This document shows, piece by piece, positions 27,296 through 36,013 of a DNA stretch of 64,000 bases. The position numbers and the translations under genes are program-made. Origin of the DNA: Lysobacter sp. GX 14042 (GTDB lineage: Bacteria; Pseudomonadota; Gammaproteobacteria; Xanthomonadales; Xanthomonadaceae); assembly GCF_021390425.1 (NCBI RefSeq), contig NZ_JAJUWY010000001.1, positions 434,001 through 498,000 on the forward strand, in the 5' to 3' direction. The notes under the pieces were generated by a model. The model was not told the DNA's origin and searched no databases. It saw nothing but the letters and a program-made list of their open reading frames with translations. How positions within the stretch are numbered: position 1 is the first letter of the stretch; every line of letters starts with the position of its first letter.

Positions 27296-28744
27296 ATGTT
27301 CCAGAACGCATTCAACTCCCTCGACCGCATCATGCGGAACGACGAGGGTCTGTCCTCTGAGCTCGACTACGCCGAGCAGACCTCTTGGCTCCTGTTCCTC
27401 AAGTACCTCGACGACATGGAACGCGAGTGGGCGGACGAGGCAGCGCTTGAAGGACGCGACTACGACCCCGTACTTGAGCCGGACTTCCGCTGGGCCACTT
27501 GGGCAGTACCCCGCGATGTGGATGGCAAGCCCGACCCCAACGCCCGTACCGGCAAGGACCTGATCGACTTCGTAGACGACCAGCTGTTCCCTTATCTGGA
27601 ATCGTTCCGGGAGGCCACCGATGATCCGGACAACATCGAATACAAGATCGGCGAGGTCTTCGCCGAGATCGCAAACCGCTTCCGCTCCGGCTATACCCTG
27701 CGCGACGCGCTGGAGGTCATCGACACCCTGGATTTCGGCAGCTCCCAGGCCAAGCACGAGCTCTCCGACCTGTACGAAACCCGCATCAAGCGCATGGGCA
27801 ACGCCGGTCGCAACGGCGGCGAGTACTACACCCCGCGCCCGCTGATCCGGGCCATGATCCAAGTGGTGCAACCGGTGATCGGCGAGACCATCTATGACGG
27901 CGCGTGCGGGTCGGCCGGCTTCCTGTGCGAGGCGTTCGAGTACCTCAACCGCGACGACCTGGCCGCCAGGGACTGGAACGCGCTGCAGACCAGCACCTTC
28001 TACGGCCAGGAGAAGAAGTCACTGGCCTACGTGCTGGGCCTGATGAACATGATCCTGCACGGCGTGGACGCGCCCAACATCCGCCACACCAACACCCTGG
28101 CGGAGAACGTGCGCGACTACCGGCAGAAGGACCTGCACGACATTGTGCTTGCCAACCCGCCCTTTGGCGGCGGCGAGCGCAAGGAGGTGCAGCAGAACTT
28201 CCCGATCAAATCCGGCGAAACCGCGTACCTGTTCCTGCAGCACTTCATCCGCAAGCTCAAGGCCGGCGGCCGCGCCGCCGTCGTCATCAAGAACACCTTC
28301 CTCTCCAACACCGACAACGCCAGCGTCGAGCTGCGCCGCGAGCTGCTCACCACCTGCAACCTGCATACCGTGCTCGACTGCCCGCAGGGCACCTTTCAGG
28401 GTGCCGGGGTGAAGACCGTGGTGCTGTTCTTCGAGCGCGGCGCGCCCACCCGCAAGATCTGGTACTACCAGCTCGATCCGGGCCGCAGCTTGGGCAAGAC
28501 CAACCCGCTCAACGACGAGGACTTGGCTGAGTTCGTCGAGCTGCAACCCAAGAAGCCGACTACCCCGAAAAGCTGGACGCTGGACGTGGCGGATATCGAT
28601 GAGGCCACCTGCGACCTTTCAGCCAAGAACCCGCACGCGGCGGAACAGGCGCCAATGCGCAGCCCGGAGGAGATCATTGCTGACATGCTGATCCGGGATG
28701 AGGAGACGCGGGGGATTCTGGAAAAGGTGAGGGAGTTGCTGTGA
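27296..28744 (+). CDS. hsdM: Type I restriction-modification methyltransferase subunit HsdM
   Basis: The 482-residue N6-adenine methyltransferase protects host DNA in a HsdM2S complex. An N-terminal helical domain (about 1-150, MFQNAFNSLDRIMRNDEG) precedes the catalytic domain with SAM motif DGACGSAGFL (201-210), NPPFGGGE (287-290 NPPF) and TAYLFLQHFIRKLKAGG. Start ATG 27296 has AGGA 10 bases upstream; ATG 27251 is less likely. Its stop overlaps the GTG of hsdS by 4 bp. Confidence 0.95.
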   Translation: MFQNAFNSLDRIMRNDEGLSSELDYAEQTSWLLFLKYLDDMEREWADEAALEGRDYDPVLEPDFRWATWAVPRDVDGKPDPNARTGKDLIDFVDDQLFPYLESFREATDDPDNIEYKIGEVFAEIANRFRSGYTLRDALEVIDTLDFGSSQAKHELSDLYETRIKRMGNAGRNGGEYYTPRPLIRAMIQVVQPVIGETIYDGACGSAGFLCEAFEYLNRDDLAARDWNALQTSTFYGQEKKSLAYVLGLMNMILHGVDAPNIRHTNTLAENVRDYRQKDLHDIVLANPPFGGGERKEVQQNFPIKSGETAYLFLQHFIRKLKAGGRAAVVIKNTFLSNTDNASVELRRELLTTCNLHTVLDCPQGTFQGAGVKTVVLFFERGAPTRKIWYYQLDPGRSLGKTNPLNDEDLAEFVELQPKKPTTPKSWTLDVADIDEATCDLSAKNPHAAEQAPMRSPEEIIADMLIRDEETRGILEKVRELL

Positions 28745-29916
28745 CATCGCGAAAATGGGCCGAGGTGACCCTAGGAGATGTGCTTGAGGTCCAGAACGGG
28801 TTCGCTTTCTCGTCAAAGAAATTCTCTTCAAGTGCCGGCATGCCTCTAATCAGGATCAGAGATCTCAAGGACTCCGGTAAGAATGCAACCCGCTTCGATG
28901 GAGCGTTCGACGAGGCTTATCTGGTCTCTGATGGCGATTTATTGATCGGCATGGACGGCGAGTTTGTTTGCTACCAGTGGAGCGGGGGCAGTGCGCTTTT
29001 AAATCAACGAGTTTGTAGGCTCCACGGGTTCTCGGGCGACCTTCATGCAAGGTTTCTTTTCTACGGCATCAACGAATTTCTGACAAAAATCGAAGAGGAA
29101 ACGCCCTATACGACTGTGAAGCATCTCTCATCAAGGACGATCAAGAGTATTCAGTTCCCATTGCCGCCCATGGATACGCAAGAGCGGGTTGTGGCAATCC
29201 TCGATCAAGCCTTCGCCGCCCTTGACCTTGCCCGCGTCCATGCCGAGGCTAATTTGAAAGATGCAGGTGATCTGCAAGATGGCTTGATCGCGAATGCGAT
29301 CGACCACGCGACTGCTGGCGGTACCGAATCGATCAAGCTCGGGGAGCTATGCAAAATCGCACGCGGCGGATCCCCTCGGCCCATCAAGAAGTTCCTGACC
29401 ACTTCCGCCGATGGCATCAACTGGATCAAGATTTCCGATGCGACCGCGAGTGGTAAATTCATAAAGTCGACCAAGGAAAGAATCACGAAGGATGGAGTTT
29501 CGCGGTCTAGGCTGGTAACTTCTGGCTCGTTCCTGCTTACGAACTCGATGAGCTTTGGCAGGCCATACATACTTCGCACAGAAGGGTGTATTCATGACGG
29601 ATGGCTGGTCCTCGAGCCGGACTACTCGAAGGTCGATCAGGATTACTTGTACTACCTGCTTGGGTCCAGGCAGGTTTTCAACGAGTTTGATCGGCTCGCT
29701 GCCGGTTCGACGGTCAGAAATCTGAATATCAACCTGGCTTCCAGCGTTATTGTCATGCTGCCGCCGCTCCATAAGCAACGTGAAGCGGTGAACCGCATCG
29801 AATCCGCTGTCACACTCAGCACGAGGCTCACTGATCGGTACCGTGACCAGCTGTCCGATTTGGGGACTCTCCGCCAATCCCTGCTCCAGCAGGCCTTCTC
29901 CGGCCAGCTCACCTGA
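28741..29916 (+). CDS. hsdS: Type I restriction-modification specificity subunit HsdS
   Basis: The 391-residue subunit sets the DNA target of both methylation and cleavage. Two target-recognition domains are seen (about 6-150, KWAEVTLGDVLEVQNGFAFS; about 200-355, SIKLGELCKIARGGSPRPIK), each followed by a conserved helix (LPPMDTQERVVAILDQAFAA and LPPLHKQREAVNRIES). It starts with GTG in a GTGA overlap with hsdM. GC content is clearly lower than in hsdM and hsdR, typical for frequently exchanged hsdS genes. Confidence 0.93.
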   Translation: MTSRKWAEVTLGDVLEVQNGFAFSSKKFSSSAGMPLIRIRDLKDSGKNATRFDGAFDEAYLVSDGDLLIGMDGEFVCYQWSGGSALLNQRVCRLHGFSGDLHARFLFYGINEFLTKIEEETPYTTVKHLSSRTIKSIQFPLPPMDTQERVVAILDQAFAALDLARVHAEANLKDAGDLQDGLIANAIDHATAGGTESIKLGELCKIARGGSPRPIKKFLTTSADGINWIKISDATASGKFIKSTKERITKDGVSRSRLVTSGSFLLTNSMSFGRPYILRTEGCIHDGWLVLEPDYSKVDQDYLYYLLGSRQVFNEFDRLAAGSTVRNLNINLASSVIVMLPPLHKQREAVNRIESAVTLSTRLTDRYRDQLSDLGTLRQSLLQQAFSGQLT

Positions 29917-29939
29917 CGGGAAAACCCTGCAGCCATCCC

Positions 29940-30239
29940 TCAGGCAGACAGGCGCAACTCCGTATGCAGCCCCGCCCGTGCGGCCAGGGTCAGCAGCATG
30001 TCCAAGCTGAAGTCTTCCACCTTGCCCTTGATCAGTCGCGAGACGCGCGGCTGGGTGATGCCAAGCTGGCGGGCGGCTTCGACCTGCGTCCAGCCACGCT
30101 CCTTCAAATGTTGGGCGGTGCGGATCATGACCTCGGCGCGCAGCTTCATCACTTCCGCCTCAGCCGGATCAAAGCCCATGTCGAGGAACACGTTGCCGCT
30201 GCTGGCGGTGATGCGGGTGTCTTCGTCTTTCGCGGTCAT
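29940..30239 (-). CDS. XRE-family antitoxin (HigA-like)
   Basis: A 99-residue protein with an N-terminal acidic stretch, helix AEAEVMKLRAEVMIRTAQHL and a Cro/CI helix-turn-helix (GWTQVEAARQLGITQPRVSR, LIKGKVEDFS). It ends on its own stop 24 bp past hsdS, in the opposite direction. It overlaps the toxin gene by 4 bp (ATGA) and is second in the operon, the reverse order typical of higBA. It should neutralise the toxin and repress the shared promoter. Confidence 0.85.
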   Translation of the reverse strand: MTAKDEDTRITASSGNVFLDMGFDPAEAEVMKLRAEVMIRTAQHLKERGWTQVEAARQLGITQPRVSRLIKGKVEDFSLDMLLTLAARAGLHTELRLSA

Positions 30240-30562
30240 GATTGATCTCCAATCGACTTGTAGCGCCTGGCGGCCAGCTCGATATCGCCTTTCGAGGTCT
30301 TCTGCGTCTTCTTCTGAAAGGCATGCAACACGTACACCGCATCGGCGAACCTGGCGACGTACACCAACCGGAACGCGCCGTTAGCGGCATCCCGGTAGCG
30401 AATTTCATATGCGCCAGCGCCGATTACACGAAGCGGTTTGAAGTCATCCGGGGTGCCGCCGTACTGCACGGTCATCAACTCGATGCCAAGGGCGTGCCGC
30501 ACCCGGGCAGGCATGGCGCGCAGGTCGTCCAGGCTCGAGCCGACGAATTTCAGCGGTTTCAT
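30236..30562 (-). CDS. RelE/ParE-superfamily toxin (HigB/Gp49-like)
   Basis: A 108-residue basic protein of the phage-derived Gp49-like/HigB group, expected to cut mRNA on ribosomes: VGSSLDDLRAMPARVRHALG at the start, then YEIRYRDAANGAFRLVYVAR, and a C-terminal YVLHAFQKKTQKTSKGDIEL with the basic residues used by this fold. ATG 30562 is taken as start; a TTG two codons upstream is also open. It lies upstream of its antitoxin gene. Confidence 0.87.
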   Translation of the reverse strand: MKPLKFVGSSLDDLRAMPARVRHALGIELMTVQYGGTPDDFKPLRVIGAGAYEIRYRDAANGAFRLVYVARFADAVYVLHAFQKKTQKTSKGDIELAARRYKSIGDQS

Positions 30563-30588
30563 GGGCAAAATATCCCGATATCTTCAAA

Positions 30589-30606
30589 TATGCAAGAAGT
30601 TGCATA
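30589..30606. promoter_or_regulatory. Inverted repeat, candidate operator of the toxin-antitoxin pair
   Basis: TATGCAA-GAAG-TTGCATA is a perfect 7-bp inverted repeat with a 4-bp spacer, 27 bp upstream of the toxin ATG (read on the minus strand). An adjacent GATAT repeat (30573-30583) lies between it and the start. This is where the HigA-like repressor would be expected to bind. Confidence 0.6.
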
Positions 30607-30759
30607 CACGGCGTCGTGTCACTATCACCATCCGCCGTTGAAGGCATGCGGGGCATCAGGGAAGGTCAATTTGCTGGGTAGGGAATTCCTGCCAGCCGGC
30701 CACACGCACCGCTGAGCCGGGGTACCATCCCGACGGACTGACATGGACCCGGGGAGCCC

Positions 30760-33102
30760 ATGATCGAAACCGAAGCCGACACCCGCGCCAACCGCATTGA
30801 CCCTGCGCTGCGCGATGCCGGCTGGGGCGTCGTGCCCGGGTCCCACATCGCCCGCGAGCTGACCATTGCGCCCGGCCGCATCCTCGGCGGCGGCCAGCGG
30901 GCGGCAAAGGTTTCGGCCGACTATGTGCTGAGCTATCGCGGCCGGGTGCTGGCGGTGATCGAGGCCAAGCGGGCCGGGCTGGGGCACACCGCGGGCGTGG
31001 GACAGGCGAAGCAGTACGCCGGCCTGCTCAAGGCGCGCTTCGGCTACTCCACCAACGGCGTCGGCTGGTACGAAGTAGACATGCAAACCGGCGCGGAGGG
31101 CGGCTTCGAGCTGCCGTTCCCGGCGCCGGACAAACTGTGGCAGCGCTGCTTCCCGCAGGGCAACGACTGGCGCGAGCGTTTCGGCGCGGTGCCGTTCGAG
31201 ACCGGCGGCGGCAAGTGGCAGCCGCGCTACTACCAGCACAACGCCATCACCGCGGTGCTGGAGGCCATCGCCCAAGGGCGCGAGCGGATCCTCCTGACCC
31301 TAGCCACCGGCACCGGCAAGACTTCGGTCGCCTTCCAGATCGCCTGGAAGCTGTTCCATTCCAAGTGGAACCTGAGCCGCGACCCGGTGCGCCGCCCACG
31401 CATCCTGTTCCTGGCCGACCGCAACATCCTGGCCAACCAGGCTTACAACGCGTTTAACGCGTTCCCGGCCGATGCACTGGCGCGGATCAGTCCAGAGGAG
31501 ATCCGCAGGCAAGGGAGGATCCCGCGCAACGCCAGCGTGTTCTTCACCATCTTCCAGACCTTCATGACAGAAGGCCGTGCGGGTGAGGAGCCGCAGCTCA
31601 CCTTCCAGGGCTACGAGCCGGACTTCTTCGATTTCATTGTCATCGACGAGTGCCACCGCGGCGGCGCCCGGGATGAAAGCACCTGGCGCGGCATCCTCGA
31701 GTACTTCAAGCCGGCCGTGCAGCTGGGCCTGACCGCCACGCCCAAGCGTGATGCCAACGCCGACACCTACGCCTACTTCGGCGAGCCGGTCTACACCTAC
31801 GCGCTGAAGGAAGGCATCGGCGACGGCTTCCTTACCCCCTTCAAGGTGCGGCAGATGGCGTCCACCCTGGACAGCTACCGGTTCTCCGACGAGGACGAGG
31901 TGCTGTCCGGCGAGATCGACCCCGAGCGCGAATACACCGAAGCGGATTTCAACAGGAAGCTGGTCATCGACCAGCGCGAGCAGAGTCGCGTCCAGGAGTT
32001 CATGGACCAGATCGATCAGCGCCAGAAGACGCTGGTGTTCTGCGCCACGCAGGAGCACGCCGCCCGCATGCGCGACTTCATCAACCAGGTCAAGGACAAT
32101 CCCGATCCGCTGTACTGCCAACGCGTGACCGCCGACGACGGCAAGCTGGGCGAAAAGCACCTGGAGGACTTCCAGGACAACACCAGGACCCTGCCGACGA
32201 TCCTCACCACCTCGCAGAAGCTCTCCACCGGCGTGGACGCTCTCAACATCCGCAATATCGTGTTGCTGCGCCCGATCCGCTCGATGATCGAGTTCAAACA
32301 GATCATCGGTCGCGGCACCCGCACCTTCGACGGCAAGGACTACTTCACGATCTATGACTTCGTGAAGGCCTACGAGCACTTCAACGACCCGGAGTGGGAC
32401 GGCGAGCCGTTGCCGCCGGAAGCGCCGGGTGAGCCGCGACCACCGAAAGGCGATCCGCCGCCCGACTACCCCTTGCCCGAACCGCCCGGCGGTGTCGGAG
32501 AGGCGCCGCCCATGGAAAAGGTGGTCGTGAAGCTCGCCGACGGCAAGGAACGCCGCATCCGCTACGTTGCCGCGACCACCTATTGGTGGAACGGCCGCAT
32601 GATCACCGCCCAGGAGTTCATGCAGCAGCTGTTCGGCGACCTCAGCCAACTTGTCGTCACCGAAGATGAACTCCGCGAAACCTGGAGCGACCCCGACCAT
32701 CGGGAAGCCTTTCTTCAGCGCCTCACTGACCTGGGCTACGACCGCGACCGTCTGGACGATATGCGCCGCCTGATCGATGCACCGAACAGCGACGTGTTCG
32801 ATGTGCTGGCCTATGTGCGTTTCGAGCTCGCACCACTGGCACGGTCAGAGCGAGCGCGCGCGGCTCGCAAGACCGGCCTGGGCGGGTACGAACGGGAGAT
32901 GCAGGGGTTCCTGGATTACGTGCTCGGCGCGTATGAACTGCATGGAGTCGAGGAGCTGTCATCGCGGAAGCTGAGCGACTTCCTGCGGATCCGGTATGGC
33001 GGCACCAATGATGCAAAGCGGGCGCTGGGGAGTGTGGCCGAGATCCGGAATGCGTTTGTCGGCATCCAGGGGCATCTGTACTCGACACATGGGAACCGCT
33101 GA
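30760..33102 (+). CDS. hsdR: Type I restriction enzyme subunit HsdR
   Basis: The 780-residue motor subunit moves and cleaves unmethylated DNA. The N-terminal PD-(D/E)xK nuclease has D54 in VSADYVLSYRG and E68-A-K70 in LAVIEAKRAG. The superfamily 2 helicase core follows: Walker A ATGTGKTSVAF, DECH box VIDECHRGG, TATPKR, and motif VI near IIGRGTRTFDGKD. A Pro-rich linker (about 546-585) leads to the C-terminal HsdM/S-binding domain. It is separated from hsdMS by 840 bp holding an antiparallel toxin-antitoxin pair, so it needs its own promoter. Confidence 0.95.
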   Translation: MIETEADTRANRIDPALRDAGWGVVPGSHIARELTIAPGRILGGGQRAAKVSADYVLSYRGRVLAVIEAKRAGLGHTAGVGQAKQYAGLLKARFGYSTNGVGWYEVDMQTGAEGGFELPFPAPDKLWQRCFPQGNDWRERFGAVPFETGGGKWQPRYYQHNAITAVLEAIAQGRERILLTLATGTGKTSVAFQIAWKLFHSKWNLSRDPVRRPRILFLADRNILANQAYNAFNAFPADALARISPEEIRRQGRIPRNASVFFTIFQTFMTEGRAGEEPQLTFQGYEPDFFDFIVIDECHRGGARDESTWRGILEYFKPAVQLGLTATPKRDANADTYAYFGEPVYTYALKEGIGDGFLTPFKVRQMASTLDSYRFSDEDEVLSGEIDPEREYTEADFNRKLVIDQREQSRVQEFMDQIDQRQKTLVFCATQEHAARMRDFINQVKDNPDPLYCQRVTADDGKLGEKHLEDFQDNTRTLPTILTTSQKLSTGVDALNIRNIVLLRPIRSMIEFKQIIGRGTRTFDGKDYFTIYDFVKAYEHFNDPEWDGEPLPPEAPGEPRPPKGDPPPDYPLPEPPGGVGEAPPMEKVVVKLADGKERRIRYVAATTYWWNGRMITAQEFMQQLFGDLSQLVVTEDELRETWSDPDHREAFLQRLTDLGYDRDRLDDMRRLIDAPNSDVFDVLAYVRFELAPLARSERARAARKTGLGGYEREMQGFLDYVLGAYELHGVEELSSRKLSDFLRIRYGGTNDAKRALGSVAEIRNAFVGIQGHLYSTHGNR

Positions 33103-33156
33103 GGCCCGCGGCCGGCTCCGGCATACTTGCACGCGGTTCCCCGCCCGGTATTGCGC

Positions 33157-33789
33157 ATGAAAGTCGTCGAGGTCACCCATCCGCTGGTCCAGCACAAGCT
33201 GGGACTGATGCGGAAGGCCGAAAACAGCACCAAGACCTTCCGCGAGCTGTCGGCCGAGGTCGCCACGCTGCTGACCTACGAGGCCACCGCGGACCTGGAG
33301 ACCGAGGAGGTCGAGACCACCGGCTGGGCCGGGCCGGTGAAGGTGCGGCGGATCAAGGGGCGCAAGATCACCCTGGTGCCGATCCTGCGGGCGGGCATCG
33401 GCATGCTGCCGGGCGTGCTGGAGCTGATCCCCGCGGCCAAGGTCAGCGTGGTCGGCTTCGTGCGCGACGAGCAGACCCTGCAGCCGACCGCCTACCTGGA
33501 GCGGCTGGTCGGCAACATGGAGGACCGCATCGCGCTGATCCTGGACCCGATGCTGGCCACCGGCGGCACGCTGATCGCCACCGTGGACATGCTCAAGGCC
33601 GCCGGTGCCACGCGCATCAAGGGCCTGTTCCTGGTCGCCGCGCCCGAAGGCCTGCGTGCGGTGGAGGCGGTGCATCCGGACGTGGAGGTCTATACCGCCG
33701 CGGTGGACGAGCGGCTGGACGGGCACGGGTACATCCATCCCGGGCTGGGGGACGCGGGGGACAAGATCTTCGGAACCCGCGCGGACTGA
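33157..33789 (+). CDS. upp: Uracil phosphoribosyltransferase
   Basis: The 210-residue salvage enzyme makes UMP from uracil and PRPP. It has the family start [17 protein letters not shown], the PRPP loop [14 protein letters not shown] and the uracil-binding C-terminal [17 protein letters not shown]. Length is standard (about 208). Start ATG 33157 (MKVVEVTHP) is the family start; an upstream GTG-type start is ignored. It lies just 3' of hsdR, where the type I island appears to end. Confidence 0.96.
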   Translation: MKVVEVTHPLVQHKLGLMRKAENSTKTFRELSAEVATLLTYEATADLETEEVETTGWAGPVKVRRIKGRKITLVPILRAGIGMLPGVLELIPAAKVSVVGFVRDEQTLQPTAYLERLVGNMEDRIALILDPMLATGGTLIATVDMLKAAGATRIKGLFLVAAPEGLRAVEAVHPDVEVYTAAVDERLDGHGYIHPGLGDAGDKIFGTRAD

Positions 33790-33796
33790 AGAAACG

Positions 33797-33936
33797 TCAT
33801 TCCCGCGAGAAGTCGTCATTCCCGCGAACGCGGGAATCCATGGACGTTGCTCACCATCCGGGCGTCACCCTCGGGTGGATTCCCGCGTTCGCGGGAATGA
33901 CGGGTGATGTGGCTTCCCGCTTTCGCGGGAACGACG
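33797..33936. repeat. REP-type palindrome cluster
   Basis: Four related units built on CATTCCCGCGAACGCGGGAA occur within 140 bp: a partial unit at about 33797-33809, full palindromes at 33814-33840 and (inverted) 33877-33903, and a diverged unit at 33911-33936. The second and third are near-exact reverse complements, so they can also pair into one long hairpin, as in BIMEs. The cluster lies between convergent upp and the lipoprotein gene and overlaps the latter's 3' end. Confidence 0.85.
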
Positions 33937-36013
33937 GCGCGGGATGCCCGCGGGCCTCGGGCCGCGCCGCACAGACGCCGGTCGGCGGCGCCAGTTCCGC
34001 CAGCGCACCATCCCCACCCTGCAGGTCCGCATGCAGGATCCGCCGGATCTCCAGGATCGCTTCGGGGGTCTCCTGCACGCTGTGGAAGGATTCGATCACC
34101 TTCTCGCTCACCGCCCCCGCCAGATGTGCACTGCAGTACGGCACCAGTCCGTCGTCGGATACCTCCAGCGGCACCGCCGGGTCGCGGCGGGCGATGATCG
34201 TGTGGTAACGCACCCGGGGTGAGATCGGCAGGTCGGCGGAGGCGCGGATGAAGGGGTCCTCGCGGCTGAGGTTGTCGATGCTGTTGGGCACCTTCGGGCG
34301 GTTGGGGGCGTCGGGTTCGGCGCCGGCGAGTGCCTGCAGGACGTCGTCGAAGCTCTCCAGCACGGTCAGCGGCAGCCGGATCAGCCGCGATATCAGCCGG
34401 CCCAGGCGGTTGTTGGCGGCGTCGGTGCCGCGGTGCGGGGCGGCGATCAGGATCGCGCGCTCCACGCCGGGAAAGGGTTCGAACCGCAGCATCGGCTCCA
34501 GGCGTCCGCGCACGCGCTCCAGCCGGCCGTCGTCAAGCTTGCGGCTGGCCAGCATTTCATCCCACAGCCGGTCGCCGGAAGACGACACCAGCAGCCGCGA
34601 CAGCACCCCGCCCATGCTGTGTCCCACCAGCACGATGTCGCGCGAGGCACGGGCGCTGCCGGTCGGGTCCAGGCTTTGCAGGGTCTCGCCCAGTACGCGG
34701 CGCAGGGCGGCATGGTTGTAGGCGATCGGCAGGTTGGTCGGGTAGTAGACCTGCCAGACCTGGAACGACCGGCGCAGTGTCTCGTCGCCGAGGATCTCGT
34801 TGGCCACGTTGACCCAGGCCTCGGGGCTGCTGGCCAGCCCGTGGACCATCACGATGATCCGGCGGTCCGGGTCGTAGGGCTGCATCAGGTACACGTGCGC
34901 GCGGTTGATGGCCTGCCCGCGCCCGAACAGGGTCTGCAGCGACTGCCGGGCAAAGCCCGAGCGCGCCAGCCACAGCCCGTAGCCGGCGGTGTAGTTGGCC
35001 GCCAGCGGGACGTCCTGGCCGTGCAGCGCGATCTCCGACTCCCGGTACGGGTCGTGCGCGCTGACGTGGACCTCGCGGGTGGCGAGTATGTCCGCCAGGC
35101 CGGCACCAGCGAAGTGGAACAGCACGGTCAGCGACGGGGACGGCATCTCGCTGTAGGCGCGGACGCGTGGGCGGCCGCGGCGTGGTCCATGGCGCGTGTC
35201 GTCGCTGCCGTCCGGGGGGCCGGTTGCCGCGTCCTCCGCCGCGTTGAGGGCCTGCACGGCGGCGACGGCGGCCGGCGCCTCGCGCATCACCGCCACCAGC
35301 TCGGCGCCGAAGCCGTCACGACGGTAGGTGCTGCGCAGCCCGGCGAACTCCAGCGAGCTGGCCGGCAGCAGTTCCCTGGGCAGGTCCGCGCCCGGCGGCA
35401 TGCGGATGCCGGACAGGTCGGTGGTGATCGCCCAGTCGGCGACCCGCGTGGCCTGCCCCGGCCCGGCTGCCGGGGCGCCGCCCGTGCTGCGCTGGAACAG
35501 CGCGATCGCGCCCTGCTGCACGGCGTGGTTGTAGTAGTCGCGCACCTGGGTCTGGCGGTCCTCGAAGGCGCGCTCGCCAGGCGCGCGCCCGGTGAAGAAC
35601 AGGTACGCGTAGGCATGCCGGGCCGCCTCCAGCCAGGCGTCGATCTGCACGTCCGGCACCGGCCCGCCCTTTGCCGGGGCCAGCAGGATGGCCTGCTGCA
35701 CCCACAGTTCCGCCTGCGCCGAAAGCCGGCGCTCGTCGGACAGCCCGGGCACCCCGCCCAGCGCCTGGATGCACCCACGCGAAGGTTCCGCGCAGGCGCC
35801 GGTCTCCAGCCCGGACACCCGGATCGTCTGCGCGGTGGCGGCACTGAGCTTGCCGGTGGTGAGGATGTCACCGCGCTTCAGGGCGATGTACTCGCCCGGC
35901 GACAGCGGCCTGGCCTCGACCGCCGGCCTGAACTCGTTGAGCACCGCGCAGCCGCCCAGCAGCAGCATGGCGAGCGCCAGCAGCATTGCGCGCGGCAGGC
36001 GCGCGGCGCTCAT
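33851..36013 (-). CDS. Large lipoprotein alpha/beta hydrolase with REP-encoded C-terminus
   Basis: A 720-residue protein with a signal peptide and lipobox LLLGGC (Cys about 22), so membrane-anchored. The hydrolase part (about 380-650) contains IIVMVHGLASSPEAWVNVAN, the nucleophile elbow LVGHSMGGVLSR, ILIAAPHRGTDAANN and a C-terminal FHSVQETPEAI with likely catalytic His. This layout is that of triacylglycerol-lipase-like or PGAP1-like hydrolases. The last 28 residues (PSFPRKREATSPVIPANAGI and following) are translated REP sequence, so the original stop was probably nearer 33940. ATG 36013 overlaps the previous gene's stop. Confidence 0.82.
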   Translation of the reverse strand: MSAARLPRAMLLALAMLLLGGCAVLNEFRPAVEARPLSPGEYIALKRGDILTTGKLSAATAQTIRVSGLETGACAEPSRGCIQALGGVPGLSDERRLSAQAELWVQQAILLAPAKGGPVPDVQIDAWLEAARHAYAYLFFTGRAPGERAFEDRQTQVRDYYNHAVQQGAIALFQRSTGGAPAAGPGQATRVADWAITTDLSGIRMPPGADLPRELLPASSLEFAGLRSTYRRDGFGAELVAVMREAPAAVAAVQALNAAEDAATGPPDGSDDTRHGPRRGRPRVRAYSEMPSPSLTVLFHFAGAGLADILATREVHVSAHDPYRESEIALHGQDVPLAANYTAGYGLWLARSGFARQSLQTLFGRGQAINRAHVYLMQPYDPDRRIIVMVHGLASSPEAWVNVANEILGDETLRRSFQVWQVYYPTNLPIAYNHAALRRVLGETLQSLDPTGSARASRDIVLVGHSMGGVLSRLLVSSSGDRLWDEMLASRKLDDGRLERVRGRLEPMLRFEPFPGVERAILIAAPHRGTDAANNRLGRLISRLIRLPLTVLESFDDVLQALAGAEPDAPNRPKVPNSIDNLSREDPFIRASADLPISPRVRYHTIIARRDPAVPLEVSDDGLVPYCSAHLAGAVSEKVIESFHSVQETPEAILEIRRILHADLQGGDGALAELAPPTGVCAARPEARGHPAPSFPRKREATSPVIPANAGIHPRVTPGW

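Noticed and set aside
31300-32700. A 466-codon open frame on the minus strand opposite hsdR
   Set aside because: hsdR is certain from its helicase motifs; the opposite frame is a mirror of codon bias and has no domain.
33797-33936. Palindromes near 33.8 kb as a CRISPR array
   Set aside because: Units are self-complementary, alternate in orientation, have irregular spacing and no unique spacers of fixed length; they fit REP elements.
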